A stretch of 20,066 bases of DNA from a virus: positions 1-20,066 of the IMG/VR virus record IMGVR_UViG_3300035698_003849, one strand, 5' to 3'. The notes under the pieces are model-generated. The model was not told the origin of the DNA. It made no database searches and worked only from the letters and a program-made list of their open reading frames with translations. Below are positions 13,827-20,066 of the stretch, piece by piece (positions within the stretch are counted from its first letter, which is position 1; each line of letters opens with the position of its first letter). Made by a program: the position numbers and the translations under genes.

Positions 13827-15770
13827 TTACCCCTTTCTTCCCCCTCTTATTCCCACTTTCCCACCTTGAGCATTCCCCATCCCACCAGGCACAGTCGGGG
13901 GAGTTCCTCTGCCTGGCGTTAATGATGGGGCACCAGGAGTGGGAGTTCCTGGCTTATTGGCAGTCGCTTGAGCATTACCTTTAGCTTTAGCTTCTTTTGC
14001 TTCTCTTTCTTCCCTGATAGCTGGTATCAAGTCCTCTAATTCAGGAAATTTCATATTTTCCCCTATACGCTTTCCTATTTCTTCCATACTGATAGCAGGT
14101 ATCATAACAGGCTTACCTTCCCCGTCTAACTGAACATTACCCATTGGATCAAGTGCAGGTTTTAATATGGTAGGAGCTATTTCTAAGAACTTTAGCAGAT
14201 TAACTATCATGGCTTGCTGTTCCTCAAATATGCTTACTCCACGAGGTATAAAGTCAGGATTACCAGCCATCTTAATATCTTCTTTTTTGACTTCTTTACG
14301 TTCTTTATCTTCAAACCACCTTTCGGCCTTCTCTTTGCCTAATACCCTAAAAGCACTTTCCTTGCTAAAGAATTGGATATCATGCTTATAGAATATTTCC
14401 AGCACTCTTTGAAACCACGGTTCAAGTGAATGTTTAACTTCGTGTTTAAGTGGTTCGGCTGCATTACCCTGCTGTATTCTGGTCTGCCCTAAAGTATCCG
14501 GTAAATCCTTTGCATTTGACATAGCAGATATAACAGGGACAGCTTGTGTGGTTTTCATTATCTTATCTTCAAGCATTTGAATAAAGGCTATTAGCGGTGT
14601 AAGTGCCGCAGCCTGTGCAGTAGTATTAATAAACGCCATAGCTTTCGTAACATCTTCTACATTGGGATTGGTAGTAAATACTTTTCCCGGATGGGTTATG
14701 ATTATTCCACCAGATAAACCAGCCATCTTCTGTTGATTAATTATAGACATAGGATTAGATATAATATTGACACAATCACTAAATTTATTGTGGGCATTGG
14801 TAAGCTCGGCAGCATAAGACTGTATATCTTCGCCTGTACCTACTCCAAACTTCTCGTTAGGCATCTTATCTTTACTGGCATCAGCAAAGATATTGCCGCA
14901 GTCATAGGGATATTCTTCATTTCTGATACATACTTCCTGATTAGCCACGGTGATAATAGCTTTTACATAATCATCTTCATAAGGGTTGACGGTTGCCTCA
15001 TCTGATATCTTGCCTTCTAACAGCGATTTTGGCACTTCACCATGATATTCTAACAGCTCTACACGGTCATCTTTTAGTTGATCTTCACCTGCTGCTATAG
15101 TATCGCCACTACCACTACCGGGCTGTGAGGTGTTAAAAAGGTCTTTGATGCTGTGATATATACCCTGCTTTTCCTGCATACGCAGGTAGGAAGCAAATGC
15201 ATTACGCTTACGAAGGACTATCCAGCTTTCACCTATATCAAGCGTACCGGGGTCAGGAAAGCTGTTAAAGATATCTAATATTTCCATATCCGGTTGCTCT
15301 AATACAGTCTTACCTTTTTCTTTTTCTACTTTCCAGGGCTGTTTAGATTGTGAATAGCCATACATCTCAAATTGCTTAATAAAGGCTTCACCTTGATTAA
15401 AGAATCCACCCTTCTTCTTGCCAACATTACCAAGCTGATATATTAAAATATCCTTTAATATAGGTATAGCATCTTCGTCAGTTTCTTCACCCGGCTTGAT
15501 ATTAAATGATTTTAACCCTGCCGAGAATAGGATATTCATATAAAGCGGTACTTTAGTGCGGATTGCTTCTTTAAGTGATGTTATTACATAGTTGGCCTGC
15601 CAAGCTTCCTTGCCTGCTGACTGCGTGCCTCGGTAGTCTTGATAGTATTCCATCCACTTGGCGTGTCTGGCTGCCATGTTAGTCTTAGAATAGTTATAAC
15701 GCTTTAGTACAAACTTAACAAGGGCTTCACCTTTGGTCTTTATATCCTCTTCTTTTTTGCTTACTGTCAT
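13827..15770 (-). CDS. Portal protein
   Basis: A 647-residue protein between terminase and scaffold. The N-terminus (VLKRYNYSKTNMAARHAKWMEYYQDYRG, about 21-48) and the following W-x-x-N-Y-V-I-T-S-L-K-E-A-I element are typical of podovirus portals, followed by LYMNILFSAG and a DIFNSFPDPGTLDIGESWIVLRKR strand region (about 165-190). The middle includes the long helices of the stem and wing (YAAELTNAHNKFSDCVNIISNPM). The end is a Pro/Gly/Ala-rich tail (about 600-647). Twelve copies would form the ring at one head vertex, which terminase docks on and DNA passes through. The length is in the usual range for P22-type portals or a little shorter. Confidence 0.88.
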   Translation of the reverse strand: MTVSKKEEDIKTKGEALVKFVLKRYNYSKTNMAARHAKWMEYYQDYRGTQSAGKEAWQANYVITSLKEAIRTKVPLYMNILFSAGLKSFNIKPGEETDEDAIPILKDILIYQLGNVGKKKGGFFNQGEAFIKQFEMYGYSQSKQPWKVEKEKGKTVLEQPDMEILDIFNSFPDPGTLDIGESWIVLRKRNAFASYLRMQEKQGIYHSIKDLFNTSQPGSGSGDTIAAGEDQLKDDRVELLEYHGEVPKSLLEGKISDEATVNPYEDDYVKAIITVANQEVCIRNEEYPYDCGNIFADASKDKMPNEKFGVGTGEDIQSYAAELTNAHNKFSDCVNIISNPMSIINQQKMAGLSGGIIITHPGKVFTTNPNVEDVTKAMAFINTTAQAAALTPLIAFIQMLEDKIMKTTQAVPVISAMSNAKDLPDTLGQTRIQQGNAAEPLKHEVKHSLEPWFQRVLEIFYKHDIQFFSKESAFRVLGKEKAERWFEDKERKEVKKEDIKMAGNPDFIPRGVSIFEEQQAMIVNLLKFLEIAPTILKPALDPMGNVQLDGEGKPVMIPAISMEEIGKRIGENMKFPELEDLIPAIREEREAKEAKAKGNAQATANKPGTPTPGAPSLTPGRGTPPTVPGGMGNAQGGKVGIRGGRKG

Positions 15771-15808
15771 ATATTACCATCCTGAACCTCCCACTAATTT
15801 ATTATTTA

Positions 15809-16024
15809 TTATTCACCGCTTAAATAGTTAAACCACGCTCTATATATGTTTAATTTAGTTATCATCTTCCTAATTATAATATCAATATCAACCAATTTAT
15901 GACTGTCAATACCAATAAATTCTGGTATCTTTCTATGTTTAATTCTTCCAGCTAATTCCTTCGTTGCGTCGTTCATATACTTAATTACTTCTTCATTGGT
16001 CCAATTATTCATTTTTTCCATCAT
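15809..16024 (-). CDS. Small helical protein, unknown (first before portal)
   Basis: A 71-residue protein starting at ATGATG after an AATAAGGGGGAA leader; either ATG could be used (16024 or 16021). It is helical and acidic/basic mixed (NNWTNEEVIKYMNDATKELAGRIKH), with a hydrophobic C-terminal helix. The leader is nearly identical to that of the next small gene upstream. No family is recognised. Confidence 0.6.
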   Translation of the reverse strand: MMEKMNNWTNEEVIKYMNDATKELAGRIKHRKIPEFIGIDSHKLVDIDIIIRKMITKLNIYRAWFNYLSGE

Positions 16025-16035
16025 TTCCCCCTTAT

Positions 16036-16209
16036 TTAATTCCTACTCACCTTCCTGCTCGCTGCGATTAGTTCAGCCGAAGTGTCTAATGCTTGGATAG
16101 TCTTGATTTTGATGATTAGGCTAGCGATATTATTAAGTTTATCTATATCTTTCTCCATGTCGAAATCAACCTTTAAAGAAGTTAATATCGCATCATATTC
16201 GCTATACAT
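16036..16209 (-). CDS. 57-residue helical protein, unknown
   Basis: Reads from an ATG at 16209 to a TAA at 16036 (57 residues, MYSEYDAILTSLKVDFDMEK...SRKVSRN). A strong AAAGGGGGAAATGAT leader precedes it, and it fills the gap between two other small genes with a typical 11- to 23-base spacing. The protein is almost wholly helical with an amphipathic middle (DIDKLNNIASLIIKIKTIQ). Function unknown. Confidence 0.65.
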   Translation of the reverse strand: MYSEYDAILTSLKVDFDMEKDIDKLNNIASLIIKIKTIQALDTSAELIAASRKVSRN

Positions 16210-16232
16210 ATCATTTCCCCCTTTATTTAATA

Positions 16233-16448
16233 TTATTTTGTAACTACTACATTTGGCTGTATTGGTATATTTAGTTCATCTGTTATTGAATTATTAAGCA
16301 TTTTAACAATATCTTCAAACTCAATAATTAATTTTGCTATGTCTGTCTGATATAAATTAAGATTAGCCCTAAAATAACTCGCTATTATTTTATCTTCATT
16401 AATTTCTTTAAGTAGCCATAATATAGCCTTAACATCATTCTCGTTCAT
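16233..16448 (-). CDS. 71-residue helical acidic protein, unknown
   Basis: The start is set at the ATG at 16448 because AAGGGGGGAAT directly precedes it; an in-frame start at 16472 would overlap the terminase stop and has no such site. The protein (MNENDVKAILWLLKEINEDK...) is helical and acidic, with an extended end (IPIQPNVVVTK). Family unknown. It is the first of three tiny genes between the large terminase and portal genes. Confidence 0.65.
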   Translation of the reverse strand: MNENDVKAILWLLKEINEDKIIASYFRANLNLYQTDIAKLIIEFEDIVKMLNNSITDELNIPIQPNVVVTK

Positions 16449-16458
16449 ATTCCCCCCC

Positions 16459-17829
16459 TTATAAACCTTCATATTTCCCGCTATGCTGTTTCACATAGTC
16501 GAGGTCATTATCTCCCGTATCATTTCTTGAATTTCTATATAATTGTATCTGCCTGATTGATATAGCTGCATATCTTGCCGCTGCCCCTGCGTGATCATTG
16601 CCGTCTGCCTTCTCGGCATCTGTATATTTTTGTAAGATATCGTTCCAAACTCTACCCCACATCTCAAGATGCTGTCTACCTATTCTGGTCTTTTCTTCGT
16701 CGAACCAGCAATTTGGAAGTAATCCTTTCAATACCTCTACGCTATTTTCAAAGCTACATTTCTCTACTAACTCAAAGTTGATTCCTACATCTGCTGCGTG
16801 TTCCAACCTTGTCTTGGCTACAAACCCTTTACCCACCATCTCTTTAACTTTTATATCAGGTGGCGCCCAGTGGTTACGATATAGATATTTCTTTGATTGG
16901 AGTAATCCAGCCCAATAAGCAAATGTTTTTCCCGTTGCTTCCTCAAAATCTATAAACCTTACTTCATTCCCTAACTGCTGTACAAACCAGACCGCCATGC
17001 TATTCTTTGTTATCCCTAAATCCCAGTAAGTATCTACTAATAATTCTGCTTCATACGGTACTCTGGTTATGCGTCCTTCGTTAGCTAATTCCTGTAGCTC
17101 CTTGCCTATATATGTGCCTTCAATGCCCTGGTTGAATGAACAGTAATATTCCTGGTTGATGTAATCCTCTGACTTGCCGTCATCACGTTCTTTTTGCAGG
17201 TCTGCTTCGGTAATAAGTCTGTTACCTTGATGGTTAAATGTATCATCTACTGTTGCAAGTATGGTATAACAATCAGGGTTTTTCTTTGCCCTAAAATATC
17301 TTTCCTTATAGTGATTGTTCCCGTTAGGTGTGCTGTTATAGGCTCTGAAACCACCTGTCTTCCTTATCATGGGAGAGATAACTTCATCACCTCGTGGGTC
17401 TTGATAGGCAAACTCTGTAAATACTGCCCCGTTAGAAGGTTTGCCTCGTAGTGCTATATATTGCTTGTTATTAGTGCCAAACACCTGTATTATAGATGTC
17501 CCACCTACAGAGGCTACCGTAAGTTTCATGTCAGCATTATCTTTGTGGACTATTGCTTCTTGTGGAATATACTTCTGCATAACATCATCGCCTTCTTCAT
17601 TTTTGCCTTCCCAGAATGAATCACGCCCCTGTTTTAGGGATGGCCAAACATACTGATATGTTCCAGGATGTTCAAAGGCTTCAGGCAATAACACTTCATT
17701 TAAAGATAATAAATCTTTTCCACCTCGCCGGTGTATGGTAGCCCATATTTCTAAACCTTTTTGAAAAGCTATACAAATAGGCCTTTGCCACTGGTAAGGC
17801 TTATAATTATGTGGTAAACGAATCCCCAA
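16459..17829 (-). CDS. terL: Terminase large subunit
   Basis: A 456-residue packaging motor: an ATPase that drives DNA into the head plus a nuclease that cuts it. The Walker A-like loop is HRRGGKD (33-39) and the Walker B region is GAVFTEF (134-140), with Glu139 as the catalytic carboxylate; Thr138 sits where Asp is often found, which I recall as a variant of this terminase group. The coupling motif is YNSTPNGNNHY (164-174). The nuclease half opens with VDTYWDLGITKNS (265-277) and ends with ADGNDHAGAAARYA (408-421), giving metal-binding Asp270 and Asp412. The start is TTG at 17829, 2 bases after the small-subunit stop, with AAGGGGAT upstream; no earlier start is free of that gene. Confidence 0.92.
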   Translation of the reverse strand: MGIRLPHNYKPYQWQRPICIAFQKGLEIWATIHRRGGKDLLSLNEVLLPEAFEHPGTYQYVWPSLKQGRDSFWEGKNEEGDDVMQKYIPQEAIVHKDNADMKLTVASVGGTSIIQVFGTNNKQYIALRGKPSNGAVFTEFAYQDPRGDEVISPMIRKTGGFRAYNSTPNGNNHYKERYFRAKKNPDCYTILATVDDTFNHQGNRLITEADLQKERDDGKSEDYINQEYYCSFNQGIEGTYIGKELQELANEGRITRVPYEAELLVDTYWDLGITKNSMAVWFVQQLGNEVRFIDFEEATGKTFAYWAGLLQSKKYLYRNHWAPPDIKVKEMVGKGFVAKTRLEHAADVGINFELVEKCSFENSVEVLKGLLPNCWFDEEKTRIGRQHLEMWGRVWNDILQKYTDAEKADGNDHAGAAARYAAISIRQIQLYRNSRNDTGDNDLDYVKQHSGKYEGL

Positions 17830-17831
17830 AT

Positions 17832-18206
17832 TTATTTATCCCCTTTATCTTCAACATAAATTACCCTTTCAAAGTTTAGTGGTCCTCCATCCTTACCCAT
17901 AAGCTCGTTCTTTACTGTATTAGAATATTCTCCACCAGTTTTATTATTCAATACATATTCAATAGCACTTTGTTTATTCCTGCTTAAATTTACTTTTAAT
18001 CCTCTTCTTGCTAAAGTAATTAATTCATCATTGGCATTTTCTTTAATGTCTTCTATAGCTTGTTTAAACTTTGGATATTTTTCAAGGCATTTATAATAAG
18101 TTTTCCTACTAATATTAACTACATCACAAGCATTACTAATATTTTGTCCATTATTTTTAAATGTTTTTAAAAGTGTTTTTTTTGTAACCTTTGTAACCTT
18201 TGCCAT
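17832..18206 (-). CDS. terS: Terminase small subunit
   Basis: A 124-residue protein with the ATG at 18206 overlapping the previous stop (TAATG) and GAGGGTGA upstream; a GTG at 18212 is possible but poorer. Residues 1-60 hold a helix-turn-helix (AFKNNG-like start, NISNACDVVNISRKTYYKCLEKYPKF), then a helical oligomerisation part (ANDELITLARRGLKVNLSRNKQSAIEYVLNNKTGGEYS) and a C-terminal GKDGGPLNFERVIYVED, a tail often seen in this group that probably docks the large subunit. It should recognise the packaging site and load TerL. The large subunit follows 2 bases later. Confidence 0.85.
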   Translation of the reverse strand: MAKVTKVTKKTLLKTFKNNGQNISNACDVVNISRKTYYKCLEKYPKFKQAIEDIKENANDELITLARRGLKVNLSRNKQSAIEYVLNNKTGGEYSNTVKNELMGKDGGPLNFERVIYVEDKGDK

Positions 18207-18394
18207 TACCACTCACCCTCGCTTATTTCCTCTATCGTTACCTTAAATACCGGAGACTTTAAAGCTAATAACTCCATCACCGCCGCCAAATCTGAAGCAG
18301 GCACGTCCAGCTTTATCCGGCTATTCTTATCTTGCCCACCTATAGCAATAGCAAATATGTTAGGTAGTGAAGCAGTAAATTGTATCTTTTCCAT
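18206..18394 (-). CDS. Small phage protein upstream of terminase, unknown
   Basis: A 62-residue protein ending in TGG-TAA where the TAA overlaps the terS ATG. The sequence (IQFTASLPNIFAIAIGGQDKNSRIKLDVPASDLAAVMEL) looks like a small alpha/beta domain of a type commonly found beside terminase or recombination genes. The ATG at 18394 has no clear ribosome binding site. Role unknown; coupling to terS suggests it is made with the packaging genes. Confidence 0.65.
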   Translation of the reverse strand: MEKIQFTASLPNIFAIAIGGQDKNSRIKLDVPASDLAAVMELLALKSPVFKVTIEEISEGEW

Positions 18395-18439
18395 ACTTAA
18401 TATTATCCCATGTATCCCAGAGTTGAGGAAGTATTTTTG

Positions 18440-18895
18440 TTATTTCCCTTTATACTTCCTCTCATCCTCTTCCGTTACCTCAATCTCATACTGCAAAGCC
18501 GGCTCATAATTATCTATCTCATAATATTCATCTACCCTCTCCATATAGTCTAAATCGTCTACTAAAACAGGGTTATTGTCTTGTGAGTTGCCCATCGTGC
18601 AGTGCAAGTGCCGTTTCCTCTCAAAATATTTATTATTAACTTTTGTATTTTCCTTCATTCGCTTAATCAACTCCTCGCTAAATTTCCTTTTCTTTTGACC
18701 ATTACCAAATCTTGCCCCTGATTCTATTCTATTAGTTTCTACCCCCGCTTTGTGTAGTGCATTTTGTATCCCCCATCGGTTGACTCCATACTTTACTTGT
18801 ATCTCGCTATACTTCAATCCCAGTAAATAATCGACTGCTATATTAAGATAATTTAAGTTTATTTCTGGCTCGTATATTGCAGGGTCTTCAGACAT
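18440..18895 (-). CDS. Helix-turn-helix protein, possible regulator or packaging accessory
   Basis: A 151-residue protein with a GAGGTGATGTA leader before the ATG at 18895. Residues about 16-52 form a clear helix-turn-helix (AVDYLLGLKYSEIQVKYGVNRWGIQNALHKAGVETNR). The middle is basic, with RRK/KKRK clusters, and the last 45 residues are strongly acidic (DDLDYMERVDEYYEIDNYEP...EVTEEDERKYKGK). It could bind DNA as a regulator of late genes or as a partner in packaging. The gene lies just upstream of the terminase pair. Target and function are not shown by the sequence. Confidence 0.7.
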   Translation of the reverse strand: MSEDPAIYEPEINLNYLNIAVDYLLGLKYSEIQVKYGVNRWGIQNALHKAGVETNRIESGARFGNGQKKRKFSEELIKRMKENTKVNNKYFERKRHLHCTMGNSQDNNPVLVDDLDYMERVDEYYEIDNYEPALQYEIEVTEEDERKYKGK

Positions 18896-18914
18896 TACAT
18901 CACCTCACCTCTTT

Positions 18915-19118
18915 TTAGCTCACCATATCTTTTAGCCTAAAATTATGTACAGTGTGTACTTTTTCTCTACCTCTTTTTAGTGCCCGCTTGATTCTGTTTT
19001 TATCTTCCTCTGCTTCCCTGATAAATTTCTGACTGCAAGCATTGTCAATAAACTCATTAGTGTACTCTAATAAATTCCTAACTGTTTTTTCCGGTAAGTT
19101 AAAAGCTACCATTGTCAT
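18915..19118 (-). CDS. Small helical protein, unknown
   Basis: A 67-residue protein, ATG at 19118 after AAGGAGGTTAATTAAA. It begins with a short strand-like start (MTMVAFNLPEKTVRNLLEYTNE) and is then helical and basic (EEDKNRIKRALKRGREK). The charge pattern would allow nucleic-acid binding, but no family is recognised. Stop is followed within 20 bases by the next gene. Confidence 0.65.
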   Translation of the reverse strand: MTMVAFNLPEKTVRNLLEYTNEFIDNACSQKFIREAEEDKNRIKRALKRGREKVHTVHNFRLKDMVS

Positions 19119-19139
19119 TTTAATTAACCTCCTTAATTT

Positions 19140-19153
19140 ACTTATACATAAGT
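19140..19153. repeat. Short inverted repeat ahead of 67-aa gene
   Basis: ACTTAT-AC-ATAAGT, a 6-bp palindrome with a 2-base centre, just upstream of the 67-residue gene's leader. It could be an operator half-site pair or chance in AT-rich DNA. Confidence is low. Confidence 0.25.
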
Positions 19154-19185
19154 CATTCGTAACCCTTGAATGATTCTGTGTGCAT
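19153..19185 (-). CDS. Possible 10-residue leader peptide
   Basis: An ATG at 19185 follows an ideal AGGAGGTGAACGCTC site with 9-base spacing and encodes 10 residues (MHTESFKGYE) before TGA at 19153. It occupies the only sizeable gap in this part of the window. The ribosome binding site is stronger than chance would suggest, but such a short frame needs experimental support. It might be a regulatory upstream ORF for the 67-residue gene, or a remnant start of a decayed gene. Confidence 0.3.
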   Translation of the reverse strand: MHTESFKGYE

Positions 19186-19218
19186 GAGCGTTCACCTCCT
19201 TTCTAATTTTAAAATTAT

Positions 19219-19470
19219 CTATTCCTCTTTAATAAATTTCAGATTATCAGCCTTGATACTATATCCCGATTGAACAATAAACTCTCTTAATATTTCTCTA
19301 ACATCATAATAATCAGAACCTACATTATATTTGTTTAAGTTTTTTATATCACTTTCTAAATATCTAATTTTGTTTTTAAGGTCATATATCACACTCGCTA
19401 AAGAACACACCCATAAAAAAACCGCAAACTCAACAACCGCAAGAATTATCATCAAAATTTTAATATCCAT
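19219..19470 (-). CDS. Single-pass membrane protein with coiled coil
   Basis: An 83-residue protein, ATG at 19470, with GGAGGTGATGAAGAG upstream. Residues 4-27 (KILMIILAVVEFAVFLWVCSLAS) form one transmembrane helix near the N-terminus, followed by a charged helix likely to coil (YDLKNKIRYLESDIKNLNKYN) and a C-terminal helical segment. This looks like a small inner-membrane anchored protein. No lysis or exclusion motif can be assigned. Confidence 0.65.
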   Translation of the reverse strand: MDIKILMIILAVVEFAVFLWVCSLASVIYDLKNKIRYLESDIKNLNKYNVGSDYYDVREILREFIVQSGYSIKADNLKFIKEE

Positions 19471-19477
19471 CTCTTCA

Positions 19478-19810
19478 TCACCTCCCCTCTATAATTATTT
19501 CTGTTCTCGGATTTGCCTTGTCGATATGAAAATTGACGATTGGCTGACCTATGCAGTAATAGTTATCGTCTACTATAAATTCTTTATCAACTAATACGTC
19601 TATCCAACTAATTAGTCCGCCACCAAAATAGTTTTGTATATCTCTTTTTCTATTAGTCTTAAAATATATATCAAAAGTTAATTTTGCCTTTTTATATTTA
19701 GGTTTTTTCATGCCTATAACTTGTTGTAATATTAATACGGCTATATCCGATTTATATGACCTTCTTTTCGCCCAGTGCATATTGACATATTTATTTTTAC
19801 TTAATGGCAC
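19478..19810 (-). CDS. RusA-like Holliday junction nuclease, possibly altered active site
   Basis: The pattern KAKLTFDIYFKTNRKRDIQN (41-60), followed by a helix and VDKEFIVDDNYY (74-85) and a final NPRTEIIIEG (100-109), matches the RusA family of small DNA-junction resolvases, normally active as dimers. RusA uses three Asp residues: the first (Asp57) and third (Asp81/82) are present, but the second is Gln59 (RDIQN instead of RDxDN). The listed start is GTG at 19810, giving 110 residues, but it has no ribosome binding site. The first beta strand expected in RusA proteins appears encoded just upstream (KITINEVPLSKN), which implies a non-standard start near 19825-19831. It overlaps the preceding gene by 14 bases. 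Confidence 0.7.
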   Translation of the reverse strand: MPLSKNKYVNMHWAKRRSYKSDIAVLILQQVIGMKKPKYKKAKLTFDIYFKTNRKRDIQNYFGGGLISWIDVLVDKEFIVDDNYYCIGQPIVNFHIDKANPRTEIIIEGR

Positions 19811-20006
19811 TTCGTTTATGGTTATTTTCGTTGTCCTTCACCTCCCCCTCAATTTCCCTCTTATGCAAAATAGCCTCGTCATCATCTACACAATTATTTA
19901 ATAATGCCTGGTGCTTATTATAGTCAATGCTATTCTCGGCTATCCATTTTTGAATATCAGCTATTGTGTCAGACTGGGTTTTCAAAGTATCTATGGTAGT
20001 TTTCAT
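19797..20006 (-). CDS. Small charged helical protein, unknown; start uncertain
   Basis: From an ATG at 20006 to TAA at 19797 gives 69 residues (MKTTIDTLKTQSDTIADIQKWIAENS...), helical and acidic, ending basic. The ATG has no recognisable ribosome binding site, and the frame stays open upstream to the window edge (20 more codons), so it may be the C-terminal part of a longer gene. Function unknown. Confidence 0.5.
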   Translation of the reverse strand: MKTTIDTLKTQSDTIADIQKWIAENSIDYNKHQALLNNCVDDDEAILHKREIEGEVKDNENNHKRSAIK

Positions 20007-20014
20007 AAAATAAT

Positions 20015-20066
20015 TTACAAGAATTTTTTGGTTGTGTTTAGCAAATCTACCACCTTCATTCCCTTC
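20015..20066 (-). CDS. Possible C-terminal end of an upstream gene
   Basis: A frame entering from the right edge ends at TAA (20015-20017), encoding KGMKVVDLLNTTKKFL. If this is the real upstream gene, the next gene starts 8 bases later at 20006, matching the spacing used elsewhere here. It competes with the other open frame through the same bases. Too little is visible to decide. Confidence 0.3.
   Translation of the reverse strand, partial: KGMKVVDLLNTTKKFL

Noticed and set aside
16449-16472. Longer start for the 71-aa gene after terL
   Set aside because: It overlaps the terL stop without a site; the GGGGGG leader clearly serves the ATG at 16448.
16575-17656. Plus-strand frames opposite the terminase gene
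   Set aside because: TerL motifs are intact on the minus strand; the opposite frames lack starts with ribosome binding sites and recognisable motifs.
16459-17829. Thr in place of Asp in the TerL Walker B region as a sign of inactivity
   Set aside because: I recall Ser or Thr at this position in related terminases (VFSEY-type), and the catalytic Glu and all other motifs are intact.
1-20066. CRISPR array, tRNA genes, insertion sequence or integrase
   Set aside because: No regularly spaced repeats, cloverleaf sequences, transposase motifs or recombinase motifs were seen.

Overview
The window is a stretch of a tailed-phage (or prophage) genome. Every supportable gene reads on the minus strand, so transcription runs from position 20066 down to 1. 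Genes are tightly packed, with several 1-base stop/start overlaps (TAATG) and strong AGGAGG- or GGGGG-type ribosome binding sites. The DNA is AT-rich. The gene order, an N4-gp56-type major capsid protein, a P22-gp10-like tail nozzle, and the absence of tape-measure, tail-tube and sheath genes all suggest a short-tailed (podovirus-type) virion. Base composition and ribosome binding sites suggest a low-GC, Bacillota-like host, but nothing here proves the host. No integrase, lysis gene or tRNA lies in the window.

Layout in transcription order. (1) 20066-18440: small early/middle genes, including a RusA-like Holliday-junction nuclease, a one-helix membrane protein and a helix-turn-helix protein. 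(2) 18394-16459: DNA packaging, with a small protein, terminase small subunit and terminase large subunit. (3) 16448-15809: three tiny genes of unknown function. (4) 15770-13384: the portal and two small proteins. (5) 13377-13209: no protein gene, but a roughly 169-nt segment predicted to fold into a closed, multi-hairpin RNA, with an exact 13-bp direct repeat on either side. (6) 13179-10616: a small HExxH zincin, the scaffold and the major capsid protein, whose start is framed by an 11-bp inverted repeat. (7) 10554-8491: a beta-helix protein and four small proteins, with hairpins in the two larger gaps. (8) 8480-3716: head-tail adaptor, an HNH-type endonuclease, the tail nozzle, a coupled 92-aa protein, and a seven-bladed beta-propeller plus Fn3 protein. 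(9) 3661-1: proteins resembling internal/ejection proteins, interrupted by a GNAT-like gene. The last gene runs off the window.

The terminase subunits and portal form the DNA packaging motor. Scaffold and capsid protein build the head; the adaptor and nozzle close it and form the short tail; the propeller protein is a candidate surface or receptor-binding piece. The final genes probably make proteins carried in the head and ejected with the DNA. The most unusual item is the structured RNA element between the portal-linked genes and the scaffold block: it is richer in G+C (83 of 169 by hand count) than the AT-rich sequence around it and looks inserted exactly between a stop codon and the next ribosome binding site.
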